Of a stretch of DNA of 64,000 nt, positions 19,486 through 28,465 are shown in pieces. This DNA is from an uncultured Acetobacterium sp. (GTDB lineage Bacteria; Bacillota; Clostridia; Eubacteriales; Eubacteriaceae): NCBI RefSeq assembly GCF_963664135.1, contig NZ_OY760905.1, forward strand, positions 3,188,736 to 3,252,735. The letters run 5' to 3'. Position 1 is the stretch's first letter, and each line of letters opens with the position of its first letter. A program made the position numbers and the translations under genes. Under the pieces are notes generated by a model. The model saw only the letters and a list, made by a program, of their open reading frames with translations. It had not been told where the DNA came from and searched no databases.

Positions 19486-20946
19486 TTACTTAGTGTTGTT
19501 TTGAATATAATCGACAATTTCATTTTTTCCAACCCGATTGACGCCACTATGTTCAGTATCAAAACCGGCGTCAATTTCATGGCCAAGAACACGTTCCATC
19601 ACTTCAGCGACTCGGGGACGACAGAAAGTTCCCTGACACCAACCGCAACCGGCCCGGGTACGACGTTTGATACCATCAATAGTGGTTACGGGAATGCCCC
19701 GATTCATGGCGTCAATGATGGTTGCTTCAGTGACCTGTTCGCAACGGCAAATTATTTTTTCAGGACTGGACTCCATATCCACCAGTGGTTGGATTTCTTT
19801 AACGGGCTTCAGTTCGGTGCGGGTAATAATAGGTGCCCGATACGGATTGAAACTGGGGTCTTCTTCAAACGGACAGTTTAACTCTTTTAATAGGTTAAGA
19901 ACCATTTCAGCGATGGCCGGAGAAGAAGTCAGTCCCGGGGATTGAATACCGGCGCAGTTAATAAACCCGTTAACCGGAGTCGCTTCGATAATAAAGTCAT
20001 CAGTTGAGCTCACCGCCCGGACCCCGGTAAAGCTACGGATAAATTGTTTGATATTGAGCTTATCGGTGGTATGCTTGGCCTCGTTAAAAATTTTGAGGAG
20101 GCGTTCAGAATGAGTCGATTTATCCACCGTATCTTCGTTGACGGCATCTGGTCCAATCAGAAGATTTCCATAATAAGTGGGGGTCACGAGAATGCCCTTA
20201 CCCATTTTTGTCGGCATCTGGAATAACACCGTATTGATGATGCTGGCGGAACCACGTACCATCAGGATGTATTCACCAGTTCGCGGCGTGATTGTAAAAT
20301 AGTCAACGCCAACCATTTGGGATACCGAATCTGAAGTAACACCGCCAGCATTGATCACATAACGCGAGTGGTACCTTTTTTCGTTTTGGTCGGTCAGATC
20401 AAAGCCGTCATTTGTTTTGGCAATCTGAATAATTTCGGTATTCAGTAGAAGCTCAACGCCATTGGCAACGGCGTTTTCAGCAAGGGCGATAGCCATTTCA
20501 TAAGGCGAACAGACACCGGCACCTTTGCAGTAAAGAGCATACTTGACGTTGGGGTTCACATTGGGTTCCATTGCCATGATCTGATCATGATTAATAATTT
20601 CCAGGTCATCCACGCCATTAGCCAAACCATTTTCATAAAGTTCCTTGAGTTTCGGCAGTTGATCTTCTTCAAATGCAAGAACCAGCGACCCGATTTTTTC
20701 AAAACCGAAATTTAATTCTTTGTTTAACTGATCAAATTGTATTCTTCCTTTATAACATAGGCCACCCTTGACTTTTGAGTGGGCTTCGGCAAAGCCACCA
20801 TGAACAATGGCAGAATTAGCCTTGGTTGCCCCCATCGACACATCATCTTCTTTGTCAAACAGAACAACGGATAATTGGTAACGACTTAAAGCCCGGGCAA
20901 TGGAAGTTCCAATGATCCCGGCTCCGATTATAGCAACATCATACAT
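19486..20946 (-). CDS. FAD-dependent oxidoreductase with C-terminal BFD-type [2Fe-2S] domain
   Basis: A 486-residue GlpA/DAO-type flavoprotein. The N-terminal dinucleotide fold is DVAIIGAGIIGTSIARALS, with the acidic end FDKEDD. The FAD domain runs to about residue 375. The C-terminal segment carries CRCEQVTEATIIDA and CGWCQGTFCRP, the four-cysteine pattern of bacterioferritin-associated-ferredoxin-like [2Fe-2S] domains. Similar proteins are annotated as glycerol-3-phosphate dehydrogenase-like or amine oxidases. Here it is third in an operon with a corrinoid activase. It may therefore supply electrons to the activation protein or oxidise a product of the pathway; both are inferences. The start is ATG 20946 with AAAGGAGACCACT upstream. 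Confidence 0.85.
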   Translation of the reverse strand: MYDVAIIGAGIIGTSIARALSRYQLSVVLFDKEDDVSMGATKANSAIVHGGFAEAHSKVKGGLCYKGRIQFDQLNKELNFGFEKIGSLVLAFEEDQLPKLKELYENGLANGVDDLEIINHDQIMAMEPNVNPNVKYALYCKGAGVCSPYEMAIALAENAVANGVELLLNTEIIQIAKTNDGFDLTDQNEKRYHSRYVINAGGVTSDSVSQMVGVDYFTITPRTGEYILMVRGSASIINTVLFQMPTKMGKGILVTPTYYGNLLIGPDAVNEDTVDKSTHSERLLKIFNEAKHTTDKLNIKQFIRSFTGVRAVSSTDDFIIEATPVNGFINCAGIQSPGLTSSPAIAEMVLNLLKELNCPFEEDPSFNPYRAPIITRTELKPVKEIQPLVDMESSPEKIICRCEQVTEATIIDAMNRGIPVTTIDGIKRRTRAGCGWCQGTFCRPRVAEVMERVLGHEIDAGFDTEHSGVNRVGKNEIVDYIQNNTK

Positions 20947-21016
20947 AGTGGTCTCCTTTGTTTTTCAAAAATAATTAAATCATAATAAAGCACTTAATTA
21001 TAATTAATAAAATGTA

Positions 21017-22075
21017 CTATATTACATACCCATTTTCTTGAGCATCTCTCAAATATTCATAGAAAAATTCTCGCTTCATGTAGTTTATCGGAGAACATTC
21101 CTGTTGATTATAAGCGAAATTTAATTTGGTGACGGCAGCTTCAAACGAAATATTTTCCAGCGGAATCCCGCCAGCAGCAATGAGTTCCTGACAGGACGCG
21201 TAGAGATCGCCCTGCACGTTTTTATAAGAAATCATGTAATGGTCAACATTTGGGTTGTTTTTAATAAAAGACAAAAGCGAGGTGCCGTTTTCACCAGTTA
21301 CATTTCCGCTGCCACAATGATATAACGAGTGAAGCACCGCTCTGATCGGGCGTTTTCGCAGGTCGATAACCTCGTAATTTAAGCCGGGATAGGCTCGCAG
21401 CGCCAGTATCTCATAACGGAAGTCGGTGACAACGGGGATATCTTCTGATGTCGGGTTATAGAGCTTTAACATGGTCGGATTTTTGGAGTTGGGTGCACAG
21501 CACAGTCCCCGTTGATCAAAAACCCCCAAAGGTTCGCCAAAGCTGGTAAAATCGTCTTTGAGCCAATCGGCTTCCTGCAATCTGGACGCAAGGTGCACGT
21601 AAGTGACATCATCGCTGTTCTGATAAATAGCATAAAACCCTGGCAGTTTTAAGTTACAGATAAAGTCGATGCTGGCCGAAAAATTAACAATCGCGTTGCT
21701 TTTAGGTTCGCCAATGGCATAGTTTGCAGCGACTAAAACAATCGGAATCAAGGGTGTTTCAATACCATAGCAAAGGGCGGCTCCGGTATAAGGCAGGGTA
21801 TCCGACCCATGCGCAATGATGACACCGGTATAATCCCTAAGATTATAGGAATTTAGGGTTTCGATGATTTGGAGCCAGTGTTTGGGTTCGGCATTTTCAC
21901 TAAGAATATTATAGGGGCGAACAATTTCGAAATCAATATCAGGTTTATTCAGATCTTTATAAATGGATAACAAATCGTCACCACGACTTGAATCCACGTT
22001 GATGCAGTGGTCGTTAACGGCGCTGCCAATGGTACCACCGGTTAATAATAATAAGATTTTGGGTATTTTTTCCAT
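21017..22075 (-). CDS. Type I asparaginase-like amidohydrolase
   Basis: A 352-residue protein of the asparaginase/glutaminase superfamily. Both catalytic motifs are present: LLTGGTIGS near the N-terminus (nucleophilic Thr) and VIIAHGSDTLPYTG (second Thr with Asp), with HGSDT in place of the more usual HGTDT. I place the start at ATG 22075, giving MEKIPKILLLL with AAAGGA nine bases ahead. An in-frame ATG at 22147 would add 24 unusual residues and lacks a good site. It lies between the activase and the flavoprotein in the same operon. The substrate is unknown; asparagine, glutamine or an amidated growth substrate are all possible. Confidence 0.85.
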   Translation of the reverse strand: MEKIPKILLLLTGGTIGSAVNDHCINVDSSRGDDLLSIYKDLNKPDIDFEIVRPYNILSENAEPKHWLQIIETLNSYNLRDYTGVIIAHGSDTLPYTGAALCYGIETPLIPIVLVAANYAIGEPKSNAIVNFSASIDFICNLKLPGFYAIYQNSDDVTYVHLASRLQEADWLKDDFTSFGEPLGVFDQRGLCCAPNSKNPTMLKLYNPTSEDIPVVTDFRYEILALRAYPGLNYEVIDLRKRPIRAVLHSLYHCGSGNVTGENGTSLLSFIKNNPNVDHYMISYKNVQGDLYASCQELIAAGGIPLENISFEAAVTKLNFAYNQQECSPINYMKREFFYEYLRDAQENGYVI

Positions 22076-22184
22076 GTTTGAGTGTCCTTTCGGTAAATTA
22101 GAATAATTATAGCATCTAATCAAGTCCAGGGGAATTAAAAAAAGCAAACATCCATTACGATGTTCGCTTGTGTTGATGACTAAA

Positions 22185-23981
22185 TCAGATCATTTCATTT
22201 TGACCGAGGGTAGTATTTTGCATATAAAGATTAGAAAAATTAGGATCGGTGGCTAATTCAATATGGGTGGTGTTCTTGGGGATCTCCTCGCAGCGCTTAG
22301 CTTCATCTTGTGAAAGCAGAAAGAGTTGGGAGCCAGTTCCGGCACCATTACCAATGGATCGGATGGGAACCCCTTCGATTTTCGGTAACAAGCCGATGAA
22401 CTGCGCATTTTTGATATCGATGTAATTACCAAAAGCTCCAGCCAGCGTTATTTCTTTCAAATCATGACCTTTAATTCCAAATTTTTCAGTTAATAAAAAG
22501 CAACCGGTGAAGATAGCCGCCTTAGCCAATTGTACCTGTCGGACATCTTTCTGAGTAATAATCATTTCTTTACCGTTGGGGTTATCGGTGTGACGAACAA
22601 AAGTGAAATAGCGCTGGTTGGTTTCGTCAATACCAAAGCGATCTTTTAAGGGATGATTATCGAGATCTTCGCCCTTTATAAAATTACCGCGATTATAAAT
22701 AAGCTTTTCCCTGAACAGAAAAGCGATGGCGTCAATGATTCCAGATCCGCAAAAACCGAGCGGTGGGGCATCACCAATAACATGACACTGGATTTCATTG
22801 TCTACTAAAGTGATTTTTTCGATTGCTCCGGTAGTGCCCCGCATACCCATGTGGATACCAGCGCCCTCCAAAGCAGGACCACAGGCAGTCGAGGCAACAA
22901 AATATTTATGGTGATTGCCCACTGCAATTTCGCCATTGGTTCCCAGATCAATCATTAAACGGTAGGCATCATCTTTAGGGAGTCCCAACAGAACCGCGGT
23001 GGTATCAGCACCTACAAAACCTCCAAGTAAAGGCAGAAAAGTAATCTTGCCAAGTGGGTTAATATTGATGTTGAGTTCTTCGGCGTTCAGGGTAACCGTA
23101 TCTCTGGAAACTCCGGTAAAAGGAGAAAGACCCAAGTGCAGCGGATTTAAACCTAAGAAAAGATGGGCCATAGTACTGTTCCCGCAAAAAACACAATCAT
23201 AAACAGCCTCGGCAGTTATCTTTGATTCATAGAAAAGGTTGGATAAAATGTTATTTACTGTTTCAATAACGGCGCGTTGAATGTTAGTGAGATTTTCATG
23301 TGAAGTCGAAGCATAATCAATCCGACTGATGACATCACCGCCAAAAGAAATCTGTTTGTTTAGCGAAGAATATTGGTGAATCAATACGCCATTTGTCAGA
23401 TCATAAAGATAACCAACTACTGAAGTTGTTCCAATATCAAAGGCAACCCCATAAGCATTGATTTCTTCATTGCTGGGTACCAGATCGATAATTTCATTAT
23501 TAAACAGCACAAAATTCATAAATGCGAAATTTTTTTGATGAAAGATTTCTGATGATTTTTGCAATACTTTAATAGACGACATCGTTACCGGTAAATCGAG
23601 TACTTTACGGATGGTTTCAAGATCATAGGAACACATTTCCGTTTTTAATTGAGAAAATGGAATGGATGCGATTCTCGTTTTAGGGTTAAAGCTTAATTCA
23701 TCATTATCAGTTGTTTCAAGGATTTGAGACAAAGCTGCTTCTTTTGAAATAAGAATGCTCATATCTTGAGAAACGATGTGTTGACACCCTAATACTTCAG
23801 AAACTAAATCGTTTTCACGGATGGTAACAAGACATTTCTTACAGGTTCCTTTCCCGCCGCAAACCAGGTTCTGTGGAAAGCCAACCAGAGCACATGCCTC
23901 AGCAACCGTTTTACCGGCCTCAACCATGATACTTTTGTCCAACAAAGGGAAAAAAATGCGAATAGTATTCAGTGATGACAT
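22185..23981 (-). CDS. Corrinoid activation protein (RACE/RamA-like, DUF4445 family)
   Basis: A 598-residue reductive activator of corrinoid enzymes: it re-reduces accidentally formed cob(II)alamin to cob(I)alamin at the expense of ATP. The N-terminal plant-type [2Fe-2S] domain shows Cys41, Cys47, Cys50 (CGGKGTCKKC) and Cys66. A linker and the large ASKHA-fold domain follow, with actin-like phosphate motifs (FDIGTTSVVGYLYDL; LGTNGEIAVG). Relatives are the activating enzyme of A. dehalogenans O-demethylase, RACo and the Orf7 family. Start ATG 23981 follows AAAGGAC. It is first of a three-gene operon and divergent from a second methyltransferase II gene. It would serve the corrinoid protein at 16543-17169. 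Confidence 0.92.
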   Translation of the reverse strand: MSSLNTIRIFFPLLDKSIMVEAGKTVAEACALVGFPQNLVCGGKGTCKKCLVTIRENDLVSEVLGCQHIVSQDMSILISKEAALSQILETTDNDELSFNPKTRIASIPFSQLKTEMCSYDLETIRKVLDLPVTMSSIKVLQKSSEIFHQKNFAFMNFVLFNNEIIDLVPSNEEINAYGVAFDIGTTSVVGYLYDLTNGVLIHQYSSLNKQISFGGDVISRIDYASTSHENLTNIQRAVIETVNNILSNLFYESKITAEAVYDCVFCGNSTMAHLFLGLNPLHLGLSPFTGVSRDTVTLNAEELNININPLGKITFLPLLGGFVGADTTAVLLGLPKDDAYRLMIDLGTNGEIAVGNHHKYFVASTACGPALEGAGIHMGMRGTTGAIEKITLVDNEIQCHVIGDAPPLGFCGSGIIDAIAFLFREKLIYNRGNFIKGEDLDNHPLKDRFGIDETNQRYFTFVRHTDNPNGKEMIITQKDVRQVQLAKAAIFTGCFLLTEKFGIKGHDLKEITLAGAFGNYIDIKNAQFIGLLPKIEGVPIRSIGNGAGTGSQLFLLSQDEAKRCEEIPKNTTHIELATDPNFSNLYMQNTTLGQNEMI

Positions 23982-24056
23982 AAAATTGTCCTTTCTTATT
24001 CATGTAATGGGTAGATGGATTGTTAATGTAGAGATTAATAACAAAATTATACTCTC

Positions 24057-24085
24057 ATTATACTCTCAAAAAATGATCTTTTCAA
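24057..24085 (-). promoter_or_regulatory. Promoter of the activase operon
   Basis: Minus strand: TTGAAA (24085-24080), 17-base spacer, TATAAT (24062-24057). A tandem repeat ATTATACTCTC (plus strand, twice in 24046-24067) creates a second TATAAT 11 bases further downstream. Confidence 0.65.
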
Positions 24086-24122
24086 GAATATAGAAAAATA
24101 TAGTATGGCTTTTGTAAAAATA

Positions 24123-24151
24123 TTGACAAAAAATGAAGATAATGGTAATCT
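24123..24151 (+). promoter_or_regulatory. Promoter of the second methyltransferase II gene
   Basis: TTGACA (24123-24128), 17 bases, TAATCT (24146-24151). The same promoter architecture, with a similar downstream palindrome, recurs at 25418-25467. Confidence 0.8.
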
Positions 24152-24161
24152 ATTATCATAT

Positions 24162-24192
24162 TTGTATGTACATGTAAAACATGTGCATACAA
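24162..24192. promoter_or_regulatory. Large dyad just downstream of the promoter
   Basis: TTGTATGTACATGT (24162-24175), AAA, ACATGTGCATACAA (24179-24192): 14-bp arms with one mismatch. It lies at about +4 to +34 of the predicted transcript, so it is either a repressor operator or a 5' mRNA stem. Confidence 0.6.
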
Positions 24193-24240
24193 TAGTTTTT
24201 TTATACAAATGAAATCGATATCAAACTTAGGGGGCCGAAG

Positions 24241-25047
24241 ATGATAATAATTGGAGAGAAAATTAACGGGACCATTCCGGTGGTTAAGGAAGCCATAGAA
24301 AAACGAGATGCTGAATTTATTGCAGATCGCGCAATAAAACAAGCCGAAGCAGGCGCAGATTTTATTGATGTGTGTGCAAGTACAGCCCCAGAGCTTGAAA
24401 TAGAAGCGTTAAAATGGTTGATTGAAATTGTTCAAGATGCAACGGATACACCGCTTTGTATTGATAGCCCAAATCCAAGAGTCATCGAAGCAGTATTCAA
24501 GTATGTGAATAAACCGGGACTGATCAATTCAATTTCAGAAGAAGGGGATAAATGTGAAGTGCTACTGCCTTTAATGGAAGGCAATGCCTGGGAGGTTGTG
24601 GGACTGACATGTGACAATAAAGGAATTCCCTGTGATGTTCAAACAAAGGTTGATATCACAAAAATCATGGTTGATAAAGCCGCCAAGTATGGTGTAACCC
24701 CTGATCGCATTCATATTGATCCTTGTGTAATGGCCCTGTCTACAGAAAACAATTCACTGCTTAATTTTACCACGGAAATTTCAGAAATCAGAGCATTATA
24801 TCCGACTATTCACATTACTTCAGGTTTGAGTAATATTTCCTTTGGTTTGCCAGCCCGGGCGCTTATGAATAAAACATTCATGGCACTGGCGATACGGGCG
24901 GGTATGGATTCGGCAGTAATGGATCCGCTTAATAGAGATATGATGGGGACAATTTTTGCAGCATATGCATTATTAGGCAAAGATAAGCATTGCCGAAAAT
25001 ACAGTAAAGCATATCGTCAGGGAAAAATCGGACCAATAGGAATATAA
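24241..25047 (+). CDS. Second methyltetrahydrofolate:corrinoid methyltransferase
   Basis: A 268-residue MtrH/DHPS-superfamily enzyme, clearly a paralogue of 17288-18091. It shares MIIIGEKINGTIP, DFIDVCAS, CIDSPNPRVIE, HIDPCVMALST and SNISFGLPARAL, but differs through most of its surface. AGGGGGCCGAAG precedes the ATG. Unlike the first copy it stands alone: no corrinoid protein or methyltransferase I gene is next to it. Its partners must come from elsewhere, or it may share the corrinoid protein at 16543-17169. It has its own promoter with a large palindromic site and is divergent from the activase operon. Confidence 0.92.
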   Translation: MIIIGEKINGTIPVVKEAIEKRDAEFIADRAIKQAEAGADFIDVCASTAPELEIEALKWLIEIVQDATDTPLCIDSPNPRVIEAVFKYVNKPGLINSISEEGDKCEVLLPLMEGNAWEVVGLTCDNKGIPCDVQTKVDITKIMVDKAAKYGVTPDRIHIDPCVMALSTENNSLLNFTTEISEIRALYPTIHITSGLSNISFGLPARALMNKTFMALAIRAGMDSAVMDPLNRDMMGTIFAAYALLGKDKHCRKYSKAYRQGKIGPIGI

Positions 25048-25417
25048 ATAATATCCCCAAATTTAAACGCAGTTGTTGCAAAATACAAGATTCGTCAAAA
25101 ATGTTTGTTGATTCTGTCACAGGAAGAGCGTAGGTTATCCTGGATAATGAATTTGATAAATAATTAAAACAAAGACGACAAAGTATACAGTGCAAGGGTT
25201 GCGTTTTTTTTGTTTATCATTTATTTAGATTGATAAAATCTGATTGAAATTAAGCAGCAACGAAAATACCGATTAATTCAAGTGCAAAAAATCGTCTTTG
25301 TTATTCGATATACAAATGAAAAACAATGAAAAAATTGGCGAATTATTACTTTTAAATGGATCGTTTGAGAATTAACAAACAAAGAAAGAAAATAAATTGA
25401 CTTAAAATAGAAAAATA

Positions 25418-25446
25418 TTGACATTTTATTCAAATAATGATAATCT
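25418..25446 (+). promoter_or_regulatory. Promoter in the fhs upstream region
   Basis: TTGACA (25418-25423), 17 bases, TAATCT (25441-25446). It is preceded by AAAATA and has ATAATG inside the spacer, both exactly as at 24117-24151. Confidence 0.75.
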
Positions 25447-25455
25447 GAATAAAAT

Positions 25456-25467
25456 TTGTATATACAA
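25456..25467. promoter_or_regulatory. Palindrome TTGTATATACAA downstream of the promoter
   Basis: A perfect 12-base palindrome followed by GTAAA, nine bases after the -10. It corresponds in position and sequence to TTGTATGTACATGTAAA at 24162-24178, so a common DNA-binding protein is likely. Confidence 0.6.
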
Positions 25468-25966
25468 GTAAATAGTGGACTAGCTGCCCGCCTTCAGAAT
25501 TTTTTGACATGTCATAACTGGGCAAATGGAATAAGACGCAATGGTTTGAACGGTGATTTATGAAAGCAGAAGGAGAGGTGTAAAACGACAGATAAGTGAA
25601 CAGCAATGTAGTTTTTTGTGAAAATATTGGCATTTAAAGTTTAGAATGAAAAATTGTAAGAGTTGCTAACTTTACAAATACAGGGGATTTAAATCAAAAA
25701 ACGAAAATATTGTGTATTTATAATCGTTATAAATGAATTTATATATATATATGAGAAATAAAATAGTATTGCTTAGTGAGTAATACGAATATTTTATGTC
25801 GCAGAGTAAAATATTGTTCTGTTTATTGATGTAAACCCCGTAAATGTAAACGTTATTCGTTTTTTTTCAGTAAAAAATTGTCACATTTATTATTTGATTT
25901 TTAGAGTGAAATCATATATCATAAATGCAGATGTTAAAAATTTATCAAAGTATTGGAGGAAATAAT

Positions 25967-27643
25967 ATGGGTTTTAAATCAGACATTGAGATTGCACAAG
26001 AGGCTACACCACAGGATATACGTGAGATAGCAAAGAAGTTGGGTTTAACAGAAGACGACCTGGATTTATACGGCAAGTATAAAGCAAAGGTAGACTACAA
26101 CCTGTTAAAGAAATCAACGGGCAAAAAAGCACGATTGATCTTAACCACCGCCATCAATCCAACACCAGCGGGTGAAGGAAAAACCACTACCACCATTGGG
26201 GTTGCCGATGGTTTATCACGAATTGGCAAAAATACCCTGGTAGCGTTAAGAGAACCTTCTTTAGGACCAGTATTCGGTGTTAAAGGTGGCGCAGCCGGCG
26301 GCGGATATGCCCAAGTTGTACCAATGGAAGATATCAACCTTCACTTTACCGGAGATTTCCATGCCATCGGCGCAGCCAACAATTTATTGGCAGCAATGCT
26401 GGACAACCATATCAAACAAGGTAACGAATTAAAAATCGACGCCAAGAAAATCACCTGGAGACGTTGTATTGACATGAATGACCGTCAATTACGAAACATC
26501 GTTGATGGTTTAGGCGGATCCGGAGACGGCGTTGTTCGTGAAGATGGATTTGATATCACCGTTGCTTCTGAAGTAATGGCAGCATTCTGTTTATCCAGTG
26601 ATATTTCTGATTTAAAAGCACGATTAGGCCGCATCATTGTTGGTTACAGCTTTACGGGAGAACCCATCACAGCTGCCCAATTAAAAGCCAACGGTGCCAT
26701 GGCAGCATTACTGAAAGATGCTTTAAAACCAAACCTCGTTCAAACATTAGAAGGAACACCAGCCTTTATTCATGGTGGACCATTCGCCAATATCGCTCAT
26801 GGCTGTAACTCTGTAATCGCTACCCGTATGGCCATGCATTTTGCTGATTACGTCGTTACCGAAGGTGGCTTCGGAGCCGACCTTGGCGCCGAAAAATTCC
26901 TTGACATCAAATGTCGAATGGCTAACCTGAAACCAGATGCGGTTATTATCGTCGCAACCGTACGTGCCCTTAAATACAACGGCGGCGTCGCCAAAGCCGA
27001 CTTAAATAACGAAAACCTGGATGCTTTAAAAGCCGGTCTGCCAAACTTATTAAAACATGTTGAAAACATCACTCAGGTATTTAAATTACCAGCCGTTGTT
27101 GCCATCAACGAATTCCCACTGGATACCGAAGCCGAACTGGCTCTGGTAAAATCCGAATGTCAGAAACTGGGCGTTAACGTCGCTATTTCCCAGGTCTGGG
27201 CAAAAGGCGGAGAAGGCGGAGAAGAACTGGCTAAAGAAGTGGTTCGTCTTATCGACGAAAGCGAAGGAACCTTCGAATACTGCTACGAACTGGATATGCC
27301 AATCAAAGAAAAAATCGAAGCGATCGCCACCCGTATTTATGGTGCTGACGGCGTTGACTTTACCCCAGTAGCAGCCAAAGAACTGGAACGTTTAACCGCT
27401 CTGGGCTTTGATAAGGTGCCAATCTGTATGGCCAAAACCCAATACTCCTTAACGGATGACCAGACTAAACTGGGTCGTCCAACCGGATTCAGAATTACCG
27501 TCCGTCAATTGACCATCTCAGCTGGTGCTGGTTTCATTATTGCACTGACCGGCGAAATCATGAAAATGCCTGGTCTTCCCAAAGTACCAGCCGCAGAAAA
27601 AATTGATGTTGATGAAAACGGCGTAATTGCAGGTTTATTCTAG
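25967..27643 (+). CDS. fhs: Formate--tetrahydrofolate ligase
   Basis: Formyl-THF synthetase: formate + ATP + THF gives 10-formyl-THF, the ATP-consuming step of the acetogenic methyl branch. It is 558 residues, the standard length, starting at ATG 25967 with TTGGAGGAAATAAT upstream; an in-frame ATG at 25925 has no such site. The ATP-binding loop [13 protein letters not shown] and the EPSLGPVFG and [14 protein letters not shown] segments are typical. Its codon use is biased as in highly expressed genes. It is first gene of fhs-fchA-folD-rnfC2-metV-metF, the order known from A. woodii. Confidence 0.97.
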   Translation: MGFKSDIEIAQEATPQDIREIAKKLGLTEDDLDLYGKYKAKVDYNLLKKSTGKKARLILTTAINPTPAGEGKTTTTIGVADGLSRIGKNTLVALREPSLGPVFGVKGGAAGGGYAQVVPMEDINLHFTGDFHAIGAANNLLAAMLDNHIKQGNELKIDAKKITWRRCIDMNDRQLRNIVDGLGGSGDGVVREDGFDITVASEVMAAFCLSSDISDLKARLGRIIVGYSFTGEPITAAQLKANGAMAALLKDALKPNLVQTLEGTPAFIHGGPFANIAHGCNSVIATRMAMHFADYVVTEGGFGADLGAEKFLDIKCRMANLKPDAVIIVATVRALKYNGGVAKADLNNENLDALKAGLPNLLKHVENITQVFKLPAVVAINEFPLDTEAELALVKSECQKLGVNVAISQVWAKGGEGGEELAKEVVRLIDESEGTFEYCYELDMPIKEKIEAIATRIYGADGVDFTPVAAKELERLTALGFDKVPICMAKTQYSLTDDQTKLGRPTGFRITVRQLTISAGAGFIIALTGEIMKMPGLPKVPAAEKIDVDENGVIAGLF

Positions 27644-27750
27644 AAATAACAGTTAAATATAAAATGACTGATTTGGGTTCTTCGGAACCCTTATCGGTTA
27701 AGCTAAAGTGTTAAAAATTATACAATAAAAGATTGAAGTGGAGTTAGTAA

Positions 27751-28410
27751 ATGGAATTTGATGCAGTAGGAACTGATCTTGGTTCTATCTCAGAAAAAAA
27801 ATGTACAGAATTTGTTGAAGCTCTTTACAGCAAAGCTGCTGTTCCCGGTGGTGGCGGTGCAGCCGCATTAGTTGGTGCAATTGGAACAGCTTTGGCGGGA
27901 ATGGTTTGTAACTTAACCACTGGCAAGAAAAAATATGCAGAATATGAAGAAGATATTCAGCGTATTTTAAAAGAAGCGCAGGTTCTTCAGGATCGTTTGT
28001 TAGCAATGATCGATGAAGACGCAAAAAACTTTTTGCCGCTTGCAAAAGCTTATGGCCTTCCCAAAGAAACAGAAGAAGAAAAAGCTTACAAAGAAAAAAC
28101 CTTAGAAGAATGCACCAAGGTTGCTTGTAGCATTCCGCTTGAAATCGTTGAAGTGTGTTACAAGGCTGTTTTATTACAGGAAGAACTGGTCGGAAAAGGT
28201 TCTGCTTTAGCCATCAGTGATGTAGCGTGCGGCGTTCAGTGCTTAAGAGCTGGCATGATCAGCGGCTGGGTAAATGTCTTAATTAACATCAAGACAATCA
28301 AAGATGCAGACTACGTAGCTGACGTTAATAACAGAATCAAGCCAATGTTAGATAAGGGCGTTGAAATCTGTGACCGCGTTTATGCAGATGTTGAAAAACA
28401 ACTTTCATAA
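27751..28410 (+). CDS. fchA: Methenyl-THF cyclohydrolase (formimidoyl-THF cyclodeaminase family)
   Basis: A 219-residue helical protein of the FTCD_C family. In acetogens FchA converts 10-formyl-THF to methenyl-THF. The AVPGGGGAAALVGAIGTALAGMV segment (residues about 30-52) is the signature substrate loop. It starts at ATG 27751 after AAGTGGAG. It is followed by folD, which can do the same reaction plus the reduction, a redundancy known in Acetobacterium. Confidence 0.94.
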   Translation: MEFDAVGTDLGSISEKKCTEFVEALYSKAAVPGGGGAAALVGAIGTALAGMVCNLTTGKKKYAEYEEDIQRILKEAQVLQDRLLAMIDEDAKNFLPLAKAYGLPKETEEEKAYKEKTLEECTKVACSIPLEIVEVCYKAVLLQEELVGKGSALAISDVACGVQCLRAGMISGWVNVLINIKTIKDADYVADVNNRIKPMLDKGVEICDRVYADVEKQLS

Positions 28411-28465
28411 AAGAATTATTTTTAAAGACTTATAAAAAATTTTGAATCAAGAGGAGTATTAAATT

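Larger units (their letters stand above)
25048..25966 (+). other. Long non-coding region upstream of fhs
   Basis: 919 bases with no convincing gene. It contains AACAAAGACGA (25168-25178) with its complement TCGTCTTTGTT (25292-25302), a weak TGCAA-GGG-TTGC stem followed by eight Ts near 25200 that may end the methyltransferase II transcript, the promoter at 25418-25446, a palindrome at 25456-25467, and very A/T-rich sequence with a TATATATATATATG run around 25740. If transcription of the methyl-branch operon starts near 25453, the leader is over 500 bases long. I could not match it to a cobalamin, THF or SAM riboswitch. Confidence 0.6.

Noticed and set aside
25314..25373. A 19-codon ORF (MKNNEKIGELLLLN...) in the fhs upstream region
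   Set aside because: No ribosome-binding site and very short; the motif is low-complexity.
25456..25966. Possible cobalamin, THF or SAM riboswitch before fhs
   Set aside because: I found no B12-box-like element, THF-riboswitch core or SAM-I pattern; only the general observation of a long leader is reported.
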